Assembly (NCBI RefSeq): GCF_014207135.1
Contig: NZ_JACHCC010000009.1
Span: 186,001 to 250,000 of the forward strand
Reading direction: 5' to 3'
Source: Pedobacter cryoconitis
Lineage (GTDB): Bacteria; Bacteroidota; Bacteroidia; Sphingobacteriales; Sphingobacteriaceae
Length of the DNA stretch: 64,000 nt
Shown here: piece after piece, positions 1 through 9,458 of the stretch
Layout of the letters: every line of letters starts with the position of its first letter
Position numbering within the stretch: position 1 is the first letter of the stretch
Made by a program: the position numbers and the translations under genes
Notes under the pieces: model-generated
Told to the model about the DNA's origin: nothing
What the model saw: the letters and a program-made list of their open reading frames with translations, nothing else
Databases searched by the model: none

Positions 1-1604
1 GGATAATTGGCCGAAGCAGTTAAGTTGTTCGCATCTGTTACAGTTACTGTTACCGTAAATGGACCTGCTAAAGTTGGTGTTCCGGTAATGTTTCTGGTTA
101 CAGGATCAAATGTCAGTCCCGGAGGAAGACCTGTTGCTGTATAAGTATAAGGCGTAGTTCCACCAGTTGCAGCCGGCAGGGTCTGTACAGGATAAACTGA
201 ACCTACCACACCATCAGGTAAAGTTGCCGGTGGCAGAGATATTACAGCCGAATTGCCAACTATTAAAGTAAACTGACCTGTTGCACTGCATCCTTTACTA
301 TCGGTTACAATAACAGAGAAGGTAAAGTTCCCTGTGGCAGCTGGAGTTCCGGAGATTAAACCTGTCGGTGATATGGTTAAACCCGCTGGTAAATTACTTC
401 CGGTAGCTAAGCTATAAGTATAACCCGGTGTACCACCCGTTGGAGAACTAAGTTGTTCGTTGTATGGACTTAAGGTTGAGGCCGGAGTTAATGCCGCTCC
501 GTTAAAGACTAAAGCCGGATTCACATTTAAGACAGCTGCAAAAGCAGTAGCTGCCGAACTTTCACAGGTATTTGGTCCCTGAACAGTGACATAATAAGTA
601 GTGTTCACCGTTAATGGCTGAGTATTGAAGACAGGTCCGGTAAACGCCACACTGGTTAAAGCAGCATCATTATACCAGATGAATGTCGGATTGGTTACTG
701 TAGTACTGCTGGCTGTAAGTGAAACTCCTGAGCCTCCGCAAACTACTGCTGGTATACCAGTTACACTGACATCTGCTGCTGTAGCAGGTGATTTCAGCGT
801 AACAGCAGCAGCTACCCTTGTACTTGTTACAGTACCAGAAGCTCCTTCTACATAATAAGTGGTATTTGCGGTCACTGGTGGCGTCTGGAAGCTGGTTCCT
901 GTAAAGATTGACGCTCCGCCAGATGCATTCGCATACCAGTTGTAGGTTACTCCTGTAACAGGATTACTTACCGTTAAGGTTACACTAGTACCCCCACAAC
1001 TTGATCCGCCAGCAACAACTGGTGCCGGAACCGTAACATTAACCGGATAATTAGCTGAAGCAGTTAAATTATTCGCATCTGTTACAGTTACTCTTATCGT
1101 AAATGGACCTGCTAAAGTTGGTGTTCCAGTAATATTTCTGGTTACAGGATCAAATGTCAGTCCCGGAGGAAGACCCGTTGCAGTATAAGTATAAGGTGTT
1201 GTTCCACCAGTTGCTGAAGGCAAGGTCTGTAAAGCATAAGCTGAACCAACCACACCATCAGGTAAAGTTGCAGGTGGCAGAGCCAGGACAGCTGTATTAC
1301 TCACAACTAAAGTAAACAGACCGGTTGCAGTACATCCTTTACTGTCTGTTGCGTTAATGGAGAAAGTAAAGTTTCCTACAGCAGCCGGAGTTCCTGAAAT
1401 AAGGCCAGTCTGTGACAAACTTAATCCCGCAGGCAGAGTACTTCCGGTTGCAACGTCATAAGTGTAACCTGGAGTGCCTCCTGTTGCAGGGCTGATCTGA
1501 ACACCATAAGAACTCAAGGTTGAAGCTGGTGCCAATGCAGTACCATTAAAGGTCAGCTGAGTATTCACATTCAGTGCAATTACACTTGCTGTACCAACGA
1601 CATT
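1..1604 (-). repeat. 1,044-bp tandem super-repeat inside the giant protein gene
   Basis: Bases 1-560 align with 1045-1604 at a constant offset of 1,044 bases (348 codons, in frame). In the first 120 aligned bases I count 8 differences; identity falls further along. The unit spans He_PIG modules followed by Ig_7-type modules, so the gene has grown by duplication of multi-domain blocks. More copies may continue off the left edge. Confidence 0.8.
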
Positions 1605-4600
1605 AGGACATTTATTTAATCCTTGTACCGTTACATAGTAAGTAGTATTTGCGTTAAGTACTGGTGTAGTAAAATTAGCCCCTGTAAAAATAGCAGTAGA
1701 TAACCCAGGATCACTGAACCAGGTAAATACTGGATTAGTTACTGTCAGACTGCTTGCTGACAGACTTACTCCTGATCCATAACAAACAGATGCTGGTATA
1801 CCATTTATACTTATATCAGACTGATTTGCAGGCGGATTGACCGTCAGTGTAATAACTTTCGCATCGGATGCCGGATTAGGACATTTATTACTACCCTGAA
1901 CAGTTACATAATATAGAGTCGTAGTCGTTGTAGACGGCGTAATGAACTGTGCGGTATTAGATACTACATGAGTCAGGGCCGCATCGCTATACCAGGTAAA
2001 TACCGGATTAGTCACAGTAGTACTGCTGGCAGTTAAGGTAACAGAGGTACCAGAACAAAGGCTCGCAGGTACACCACTCACAGTGATATCTGAAGCAGAT
2101 GCCGGTGGATTAACTGTCAGCGTAACCTGTTTAGCTGTACCAGCTTCATTTACGCATCGGTTATCCCCTTTTACCGTAACATAGTAATTTGTTGTTGCTG
2201 TTACTGATGGTATAGTAAAAGTTGGGCCCGTTGCAACTACATCTGTTAATGCGGCATCACTATACCAGGTAAATACTGGATTGGTCACCGTAATACTTGA
2301 GGCAGTCAGCACTGCATTTGTTCCACTACAGAATGCATTTCCGGCACCGGCGACAGCAATATCACCAGCCGTTGCAGGTGCATTGATAGTAATAGCTATT
2401 TTGGTTCTTGCAAATGTGCTCACACAAGAATTTCCATTTACCGCCTCTACATAGAAATCGGTCTCTCCTACTGGAAGGTTGGCCGGAGTAGTGTAGGTAC
2501 TTGTATTTGAAGCCAGCAAACTTCCTGCAGTCAGCGCATTATACCAATTGTAAGTAACTCCTGCTACCTGATTTACACTCAGTGTTACTGGTGTATTCAG
2601 ACATGTGGTTACCGGGTTTCCGGTAGCTGGTACCGGGGCCGGAGCAGAACCGGTTATGGTTACCGTCACTGGCGTTTTCACACTTGGACAGGCTCCGCGG
2701 ATGGCCGCTACCGAATAGGTATAAGTTCCGGCAGTCAGTGTTGTAGGTGTTGCAAAAGTAGCCGTATTAGAGGCTACAACTGCTCCCGAGCCATCATACC
2801 AGGTATAAGTTATTCCTGTTGCAGGATTATTCACAGCAAGGCTGGCACTACCGCCCAGACAAGCTGTAACAGCCGATGAAGCAACCGTAGGAGGTGCAAC
2901 AATACGCTGTGCATAGTTAAAGTTGATAGACGTAAGTAAACCGAGCAGTCCAGAGTTTAGTTTTAACTCTACTGCATCGAAAGGTTTTGTCGGTGTGAAC
3001 TGTACAAATGCTCCTGTATTACCAGTTAGCAGATTTAAACTGATTAACGGATTTGTAATCGGCATTTCATCATTATTGCTCACTCCATTATTATAAGTAG
3101 TTACAGTTATACTTGGAGCAACTGCCAGCGTAAGTAATGCCCCGGTAGAAGTCAGACTCAGTTTAACCTGGTCACCAGGTGTCGAGATTCCGGTAAAGGC
3201 TACTCTTTGTGTAACAAAGCCACCTACACCAACCGGAATAAAGAGTGAAGAGCTGGTATTTGCATCATTATCTACGGCAAAATCAGGATTTGTAACACCT
3301 GCTAATACAGGAAGTACACCACCTACAGCATTGGTCTGGGTAACTGCCCCTTCACAAGGTACTGAACCAGGATTTGGTGTTACTGTATTTACAGTTACGA
3401 CCACCGAAGCTGCTACAGACTGACAGCCTCCCACTACATTACTTGTTGCAGTAACATAATAGGTTGTAGTTGCAGTCAATGCAGGTGTGACAAATATGCC
3501 ACTGGTAGAAGTATATATAGGAATAGCTCCGGGATTAGTTCCAGGATCAACCGTGTACCAGTTAAATGTCAGATTAGAAGTTGATGAGTTCGCAACAAGT
3601 ACTGCCGTTTCGCCTGAGTTGATAGTTACAGCTGCAGGAGTCAGTACCGGAGGTGTTAACGCGCCCACTGTCACTGCTACTGTAGCCTGTGCCGAAGTGA
3701 TACCGCAACTGTTAATAGCCTCAACAGCATAAGTTGAATTCACAAGAACACTAGGAACAGTCAGTGCTGAAGTAGTTGCACCTATAATCTCCACACCATT
3801 ATTAAACCATTTATAGGTAACCAGTGGCTGAGGGCTTTGTACCTGAAGGGTTATGGCACTGCCTGCACAGGTAGTCTGAGTTGGTGAAAGTAATACTGGT
3901 ACCAGAGGCGCAGGAACAAGTGTTACGTTAATAGCAGTTCTTGAACTTCCGCAGCCTCCTCTTGAAGCCTCCACATAAAATGTAGTATTTGCGGTGATAG
4001 CCGGTGTGGTAAAGGTCGATCCGTCATTTCCCAGATAAGTACCTGCGGCATCATACCATTTATAAATTATACCTGGCTGTGGAACTGGCACAGACAGCGT
4101 TGCTGTTGCATTTAAACAGGCTGTTACATTGGCCGAAGCAACGACCGGTGCAAGCGCTGTCCTTCTCGCATAGTTAAAGTTTACAGAAGCTAATGCCCCC
4201 ACAAGACCCGCATTCAGTTTGACCTCTACTGCATCAAATTGAGCTGCCGGAACAAAAGTCAGCAATGCCTGGGACCCACCGTTTAATAACTGAAGATTAA
4301 GTAATGGATTGGTCACCACGACACCATCGTTATTACTTGTCGTTCCCTGGTAGGTAGTGATCGTTACACTTGGTAAAAGTGAAAGTGATAATAACTGACC
4401 TGGAGAGGTAAGCAGGACACGAACAGTATCACCCACATTTGATAAACCAGCGAAATGAGCCTGCTGATAAACATAAGCGCCCAATAAACCAACTGGTACA
4501 GACAATGTGGATCCAGTCAGTTGATCGTTATCTATAGCCAGTGCAGGATTATCTACTCTGGAAAGAAGGGAAATCCCTCCTCCTATACCATGAGTTTCGC

Positions 4601-7600
4601 TGACAGGCCCTTCACATCCTACCGGTATAGGTGTTCCCGCAGGATTTACAGTAATTGTTTGCTGAACCCGTGCTGAAGAAGCACATCCTGTAACCGTTGA
4701 AGTCGCATCCAGGTAAAAAGTGGTAGTCGCAGTCAACGGCGGAGTAATATAAGTGACACCCGTAAATACTGGGGTCACAGCATTTGCAGAGGTATACCAA
4801 TTGAATGTAACATTGCTTTCAGTAGAACTTCCGGTCAGGCTTACACTCTGACCCTGACTTACAGTTGTTGCCGAAGCGGTAATCTGTGGTAAAAGGGGTA
4901 GTGCATTCACTGTTATCGCTGCTGTTCCACGGGCCGAAGAAACACAGGTACCATTTGCAGCCTCCGCATAATAAGTAGTATTCGTTGTCAGTGCAGGCGT
5001 AGTAAAAGTTGTGCCGGTAAATACTGATGTACCACCAGTAGCAACTGTATACCAGTTGTAGGTAGTTCCAGTTACCGGATTTGCTATTGACAAGGTTGCT
5101 GTCGAACCAGAACAAACAGGAGATGGAGGAGTGATCACAGGTGTTGTGAGCCCCGTAGTCACTGTTACTGTGACAGGTATCCTCGATGGATTTGCGCAAC
5201 CATTTTTGCTAACCTCTACATAATAAACAGTAGTTGCCGTCAGTGCTGGAGTTGTGTAGGTATTTCCATTAGCTAAAATAGTTCCACCGGTCGCAGCACT
5301 ATACCAGGTAAGTGCAGTTCCATTTACAGGAGTAGCAGCTAAACTCGCGGTAGAGCCTGAGCAGATTGTTTGATTTCCTGAACTAAAGGTAGGACCAGGT
5401 GCAATAACCGAAGCTCCATAAATATTTACACTGGTTAGTGCTGTCAGCAATCCACTCAATTTGACTTCTACTCTGTCGTAAACACCTCCCGCCGCAACGG
5501 TTGCAGTGAATCTGTTACCCGATAACAATCTCAGGTTAATCAAAGAGTTACTAAGAGGATAACTGCTCACCACAGTACTTCCGTTCATCACACTCACGGT
5601 GATACCACCAAGAGCTGTCAGATCCAATAAGCCGGTAGGTGTTTCCAGATCAACACTAATGCTATCAGTGGCTACACCCGGAGCGCGGAAAATTAAACGC
5701 TGATAACCGGTTGTTCCCAGACCGACAGGTAAAGAGATCTGAGTAAAATTAGTCAGGTCTGCATCTGTAGAGTTACCTGGGTTATTAATTGCGCAGGCTA
5801 TACATAACAATCCACCGGTAATACCACTTTCTTGTTTAGTTGCTGCGTAACAATTAGGATTAACAGTACCATTAATCACTGTAATAATAACAGGGACCCT
5901 GGTAGGGCTTGAACAGTTTGAGCTGTTCGATGTTCCCACATAATAAGTAACATTAGCATTAAGCACTGGTGTAGTAAAGTTTCCTCCGGTAGCCAGTGGA
6001 ATACCACCTGTAGCAGCAGCATACCAGTTAATAGTTGAACCAGAAGTGGCAGTTGCCTGAAGTGTTGCGGTCTGTCCTGCAGTGACAGTTACATTATTCG
6101 TCAAAACAGTTGGCAGATCCGGTGTAGGGTTCACAGTTACAGTTACCGGAACACGGGTACTTACCGCTGTTCCTGAAACTGCTTCCACATAGTAAGTAGT
6201 AGTTACGGTTAATGCAGGTGTCGTAAATGCAGTACCAGATCCGATAGGCGTACTACCTGTCGAAGAATAAAAATTATAGGTTACTCCGGTCAGTGGGTTT
6301 TGAACTGTCAGGGTAGCGGTATTACCACTACAGATTGTCATAGTCGAAACTGCCGGAGGATCAATGGTCACATTAAGTGTATAGTCTGTACTTGTACTCA
6401 GACTACCACTATCACTGGCCTTCATTGTTACATTGAAAGTACCACCAACAGTTGGTGTTCCACTGATTGTACGGGTTGCCGGATCAAAAGTCAAACCAGC
6501 CGGAAGACCAGTAACCGAATAAGTATATGGAGCTGTTCCACCTGTTACTGCCGGCAGGGTTTGCGGCGTGTAGGTAGTCCCTACTTTTCCACCGGCTAAT
6601 GTTGCTCCTGGTAAATTAAGGGCACCGCCAACTTTCAGTGTGTAAGGAACAGCTATTGTTCCATTAGCCGCATCTGTTACATTTACCATAATGGTGAAAG
6701 TACCAGAAGTTGTTGGTGTTCCCGAGATCTGTCTGGTCACAGGATCAAAAGTTAATCCCGGAGGCAGATTTGTAGCCGCATAAGTGTATGGCCCGGTACC
6801 ACCGGTAGCTGCCGGAAGAGTCTGGGTCGGATAAACAACATTCACTGTTCCGTCTGGCAGTGTTGCAGTGGCCAGGGACAGCGGGTCTTTGACCACTATT
6901 GTATAATTCAGTGTATTCGTATTTCCTTCGTTATCACTAACAGTTACCGGGAAAGTATAGGTTCCGGCCGTAGTTGGTGTTCCCGTAATCGCTCTTGTCA
7001 CCGGATCGAAAGATAGGCCCGGAGGCAAATTTGTCGCTGAATACGTATTGACACCACTTCCACCAGTCGCAGGGGGAATAATCTGAGTTGGATAAGCTAC
7101 ACCTGTGGTACCGTTTGATAAAGTAGCAGCTGATAATACCAGCGGACTTCTGACAGTAATTGTAAAATTAGTCGTCACTGTATTTCCATCTGCATCGGTA
7201 ATAGTTACCGGGAAAGTATATGTTCCGGATGTCGTAGGTGTCCCGGTTAGCAAACCGGTATTGGGATTGAGAACGATTCCCGGAGGAAGATTAGTTGCTG
7301 CATAAGTATACGGAGTACTTCCACCAGTTGGTACTGGCAGTTGAGTAGAAGGATATACTTTAGCCACAGTACCATTTGGCAAGGTAGCAGTGGCTAAGGT
7401 GAGCGTCCCGGTTATCTTCAGCGTATAATTTGCCGTAGTCATACAACCAGAAATATCGGTGGCTACCAGACCAAAATTTACTGTTCCGGCTACAGTAGGA
7501 TTTCCTGTAATTAAGCCAGATGAAGAAATGGTCAGGCCTGCGGGTAATGCCGTTCCCGCAGCCAATGTATAAGTATAAGTTGGTGTTCCTCCTGTTGCCG

Positions 7601-9125
7601 GACTAATCTGTTTGCTATATGCAGAACCTACTGTACCATTATTCAGTGTAGTTGCGGTAAATACCAGAGTTGGGTTAACAGTAACAACTACACTGTCCCT
7701 GTCAGATTCTGCTATACATCCTGTTTTTACAGCCGCTACATAATAAGTGTACACACCAGCAGTCAGTCCTGTTTGTGTAAGTGTACTTCCGGTCACACCA
7801 GTTACCTGAGTTACCGCACCATTGGTTCCTGTCTTTTTATAAAAATTATAGGTGTATGCAGCATTTGGGTTTAGCGGGTTTAAAGTTAATGTACTGCCAC
7901 CGCAGAGCGTCAAAGCTCCGGCAGTGATTCCATTAAACGTGGGCTTGGGGACTGTACGTTGTACTTCATTAATATTCAGTCCGCCCGAAAGTATATTACC
8001 CCCGACAGCCAGCCCATTATCTATCGATATCTTTATCCTGTCAAATGGAGCAGCAGGTGTAAAGAAAACTGGTATCTGCGAATTATTCGTAAATAGTCCG
8101 AGTAACTGCAAACTAATCAGATTACTGAGTGAAGCTGGTGTCCCGATCGGAGTAGTCCCGTTATAAGCTTGTATAGTAATTGTTTTTAATACGTTAACAC
8201 TCAAAAGAGAACCAGGCTGAGAAAATACAACTTTAGCTACATCGCCTGGTGCAGATAATCCATTCAGATAAATAGTCTGAGAAACAGAAGAACCTAAGCT
8301 GACCAAACCAGCCTGTAGTTGAGAATATGTAGCCAGATTACCATCGATAGCACGTTCAGGATTGGTCACCAGACTAGTCAGCGAAACATTTAATCCTGTA
8401 GATTGTCCTATATCTGTAGCTATTGCACCAGCACAATTATCAGGTGAATAATTGAATGCAGTATATACATTCATATTTATTGAACCAAAGAGGTTTAATG
8501 CCAGTAAAGTATTTCTTTGTCTTAACGTAACACGGACAGAATTATATGCGCTGGTAGAAGTAACGGCAAAATAAGTTTGTCCCGATGCATCTTTGACGAT
8601 ATTCGCCGTCACATTTGCAGATGCAATCTGGGTACCTGCAGCAGAGGAAGTTGCACCGGTAAATGCATCTACCTGTACCAGTTTTTTACTGAATAAACCA
8701 GTAAGGTCACCCACAATACTCAATAAATCAAGCGTTACCCCGGTGTAATAAGGCTGATCAAAACGGATATAGGTTGTCGTTCCTGCTGCGACAGGAGCAC
8801 CATATTTAAGCTGTATTGAAGCTGACCCTTCATTTCCCAGTAAACCTAAAACGCTGTTAAAGTTTGCCGTAAGTAATGTAGGACTCACAGGCGGTGCTAT
8901 AGCAGCATTTCCCGGATTGGTTACAGAACCACCATTGGGATCCACATGAGGGGTATTCAGATCCAATGAAGAATAGTTAAGTACCTCAGGGAAAGGAGTT
9001 ATCGTCGCGTAATTTTTGGTTTGCGCATACGATCGGGTATTAAATAGCGTTATAACTAAAATAATACCCAGAGATAGGAAACGGAGAAAATTTTTTAACA
9101 TTCGGGGAGTAGAAGTATATTTCAT
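1..9125 (-). CDS. Giant secreted Ig-like/He_PIG repeat protein (partial, C-terminus off window)
   Basis: One minus-strand frame stays open from ATG at 9125 to the left edge, at least 3,041 codons. Residues 1-35 form a signal peptide ending near SYA-Q; a second Met at residue 9 (9101) is an alternative start. After an N-terminal beta module, the protein alternates three module types. The first is He_PIG-like putative Ig domains with the signature LPPGLTFDPxTRxIxGTPT: about five in tandem at roughly 7670-6370, with more at 1560-1040 and 550-1. The second is Ig_7/CHU_C-type domains with YYVxAxxxxxC patterns. The third is a roughly 150-residue module of unknown type (DND..VPVGL..FDxVEVKL) at about 8410-7960, 5830-5410, 4620-4160 and 3360-2905. 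Such proteins in Bacteroidota are usually cell-surface adhesins exported by the type IX system; a C-terminal sorting domain would lie off the window. The cargo or ligand is unknown. Surface adhesin is inference from architecture. Confidence 0.9.
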   Translation of the reverse strand, partial: MKYTSTPRMLKNFLRFLSLGIILVITLFNTRSYAQTKNYATITPFPEVLNYSSLDLNTPHVDPNGGSVTNPGNAAIAPPVSPTLLTANFNSVLGLLGNEGSASIQLKYGAPVAAGTTTYIRFDQPYYTGVTLDLLSIVGDLTGLFSKKLVQVDAFTGATSSAAGTQIASANVTANIVKDASGQTYFAVTSTSAYNSVRVTLRQRNTLLALNLFGSINMNVYTAFNYSPDNCAGAIATDIGQSTGLNVSLTSLVTNPERAIDGNLATYSQLQAGLVSLGSSVSQTIYLNGLSAPGDVAKVVFSQPGSLLSVNVLKTITIQAYNGTTPIGTPASLSNLISLQLLGLFTNNSQIPVFFTPAAPFDRIKISIDNGLAVGGNILSGGLNINEVQRTVPKPTFNGITAGALTLCGGSTLTLNPLNPNAAYTYNFYKKTGTNGAVTQVTGVTGSTLTQTGLTAGVYTYYVAAVKTGCIAESDRDSVVVTVNPTLVFTATTLNNGTVGSAYSKQISPATGGTPTYTYTLAAGTALPAGLTISSSGLITGNPTVAGTVNFGLVATDISGCMTTANYTLKITGTLTLATATLPNGTVAKVYPSTQLPVPTGGSTPYTYAATNLPPGIVLNPNTGLLTGTPTTSGTYTFPVTITDADGNTVTTNFTITVRSPLVLSAATLSNGTTGVAYPTQIIPPATGGSGVNTYSATNLPPGLSFDPVTRAITGTPTTAGTYTFPVTVSDNEGNTNTLNYTIVVKDPLSLATATLPDGTVNVVYPTQTLPAATGGTGPYTYAATNLPPGLTFDPVTRQISGTPTTSGTFTIMVNVTDAANGTIAVPYTLKVGGALNLPGATLAGGKVGTTYTPQTLPAVTGGTAPYTYSVTGLPAGLTFDPATRTISGTPTVGGTFNVTMKASDSGSLSTSTDYTLNVTIDPPAVSTMTICSGNTATLTVQNPLTGVTYNFYSSTGSTPIGSGTAFTTPALTVTTTYYVEAVSGTAVSTRVPVTVTVNPTPDLPTVLTNNVTVTAGQTATLQATATSGSTINWYAAATGGIPLATGGNFTTPVLNANVTYYVGTSNSSNCSSPTRVPVIITVINGTVNPNCYAATKQESGITGGLLCIACAINNPGNSTDADLTNFTQISLPVGLGTTGYQRLIFRAPGVATDSISVDLETPTGLLDLTALGGITVSVMNGSTVVSSYPLSNSLINLRLLSGNRFTATVAAGGVYDRVEVKLSGLLTALTSVNIYGASVIAPGPTFSSGNQTICSGSTASLAATPVNGTALTWYSAATGGTILANGNTYTTPALTATTVYYVEVSKNGCANPSRIPVTVTVTTGLTTPVITPPSPVCSGSTATLSIANPVTGTTYNWYTVATGGTSVFTGTTFTTPALTTNTTYYAEAANGTCVSSARGTAAITVNALPLLPQITASATTVSQGQSVSLTGSSTESNVTFNWYTSANAVTPVFTGVTYITPPLTATTTFYLDATSTVTGCASSARVQQTITVNPAGTPIPVGCEGPVSETHGIGGGISLLSRVDNPALAIDNDQLTGSTLSVPVGLLGAYVYQQAHFAGLSNVGDTVRVLLTSPGQLLSLSLLPSVTITTYQGTTSNNDGVVVTNPLLNLQLLNGGSQALLTFVPAAQFDAVEVKLNAGLVGALASVNFNYARRTALAPVVASANVTACLNATATLSVPVPQPGIIYKWYDAAGTYLGNDGSTFTTPAITANTTFYVEASRGGCGSSRTAINVTLVPAPLVPVLLSPTQTTCAGSAITLQVQSPQPLVTYKWFNNGVEIIGATTSALTVPSVLVNSTYAVEAINSCGITSAQATVAVTVGALTPPVLTPAAVTINSGETAVLVANSSTSNLTFNWYTVDPGTNPGAIPIYTSTSGIFVTPALTATTTYYVTATSNVVGGCQSVAASVVVTVNTVTPNPGSVPCEGAVTQTNAVGGVLPVLAGVTNPDFAVDNDANTSSSLFIPVGVGGFVTQRVAFTGISTPGDQVKLSLTSTGALLTLAVAPSITVTTYNNGVSNNDEMPITNPLISLNLLTGNTGAFVQFTPTKPFDAVELKLNSGLLGLLTSINFNYAQRIVAPPTVASSAVTACLGGSASLAVNNPATGITYTWYDGSGAVVASNTATFATPTTLTAGTYTYSVAAIRGACPSVKTPVTVTITGSAPAPVPATGNPVTTCLNTPVTLSVNQVAGVTYNWYNALTAGSLLASNTSTYTTPANLPVGETDFYVEAVNGNSCVSTFARTKIAITINAPATAGDIAVAGAGNAFCSGTNAVLTASSITVTNPVFTWYSDAALTDVVATGPTFTIPSVTATTNYYVTVKGDNRCVNEAGTAKQVTLTVNPPASASDITVSGVPASLCSGTSVTLTASSTTVTNPVFTWYSDAALTHVVSNTAQFITPSTTTTTLYYVTVQGSNKCPNPASDAKVITLTVNPPANQSDISINGIPASVCYGSGVSLSASSLTVTNPVFTWFSDPGLSTAIFTGANFTTPVLNANTTYYVTVQGLNKCPNVVGTASVIALNVNTQLTFNGTALAPASTLSSYGVQISPATGGTPGYTYDVATGSTLPAGLSLSQTGLISGTPAAVGNFTFSINATDSKGCTATGLFTLVVSNTAVLALPPATLPDGVVGSAYALQTLPSATGGTTPYTYTATGLPPGLTFDPVTRNITGTPTLAGPFTIRVTVTDANNLTASANYPVNVTVPAPVVAGGSSCGGTSVTLTVSNPVTGVTYNWYANASGGASIFTGTSFQTPPVTANTTYYVEGASGTVTSTRVAAAVTLKSPATAADVSVTGIPAVVCGGSGVSLTASSTTVTNPTFIWYNDAALTSVAFTGPVFNTQPLTVNTTYYVTVQGPNTCESSAATAFAAVLNVNPALVFNGAALTPASTLSPYNEQLSSPTGGTPGYTYSLATGSNLPAGLTISPTGLISGTPAATGNFTFSVIVTDSKGCSATGQFTLIVGNSAVISLPPATLPDGVVGSVYPVQTLPAATGGTTPYTYTATGLPPGLTFDPVTRNITGTPTLAGPFTVTVTVTDANNLTASANY

Positions 9126-9458
9126 ACCGGCAGTTTTAGAGGTTAACTTTAATACTTACGACAATTTTAAGTAAAGCGAACTTCTCATTTCGTGTTCAAA
9201 TCATTCATTTAAACAAAGGGAAATGAACAGCCCATTCCGTTCATTTTGTTCAATTTCAAGTTTCTAATTCAGAAAATTTCAAGCATGCGCATTTAAATGC
9301 TATCTAAAAGCATTTATCGTCTAAAAGGTGCGAATTCTGCTATTTTTATTTAAAACCTTTCTGTTCATTTACCCCGTATATGTGTATATTCGGTTGCTGT
9401 TGGGGTGTAACTAGCTTTTTTTACCTAAAATCGAATAAACAATCGAAAAAATAGATCT
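9126..9458. promoter_or_regulatory. Divergent intergenic region with GTTCATTT half-sites
   Basis: This 333-base, AT-rich region separates the giant surface protein (minus) from the STAND protein (plus) and must hold both promoters. An inverted repeat AAATGAAC (9221-9228) / GTTCATTT (9239-9246) with a 10-base spacer lies near the middle, and another GTTCATTT is at 9363-9370. I see no clear TAnnTTTG box in the correct position for either gene and no small ORF worth calling. Confidence 0.4.

Noticed and set aside
4612..5199. Minus-strand frames of 62 and 126 codons rich in Cys, Tyr and Ser
   Set aside because: They lie in another frame of the giant repeat gene and owe their composition to its repeated Thr, Val and Tyr codons.
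7852..8166. 104-codon plus-strand frame
   Set aside because: Antisense shadow of the giant gene; no start context and no family likeness.
1..9125. Repeats as a CRISPR array or tandem IS copies
   Set aside because: The repeats are in frame, diverged, of several hundred bases and protein coding; there are no short identical repeats with unique spacers.
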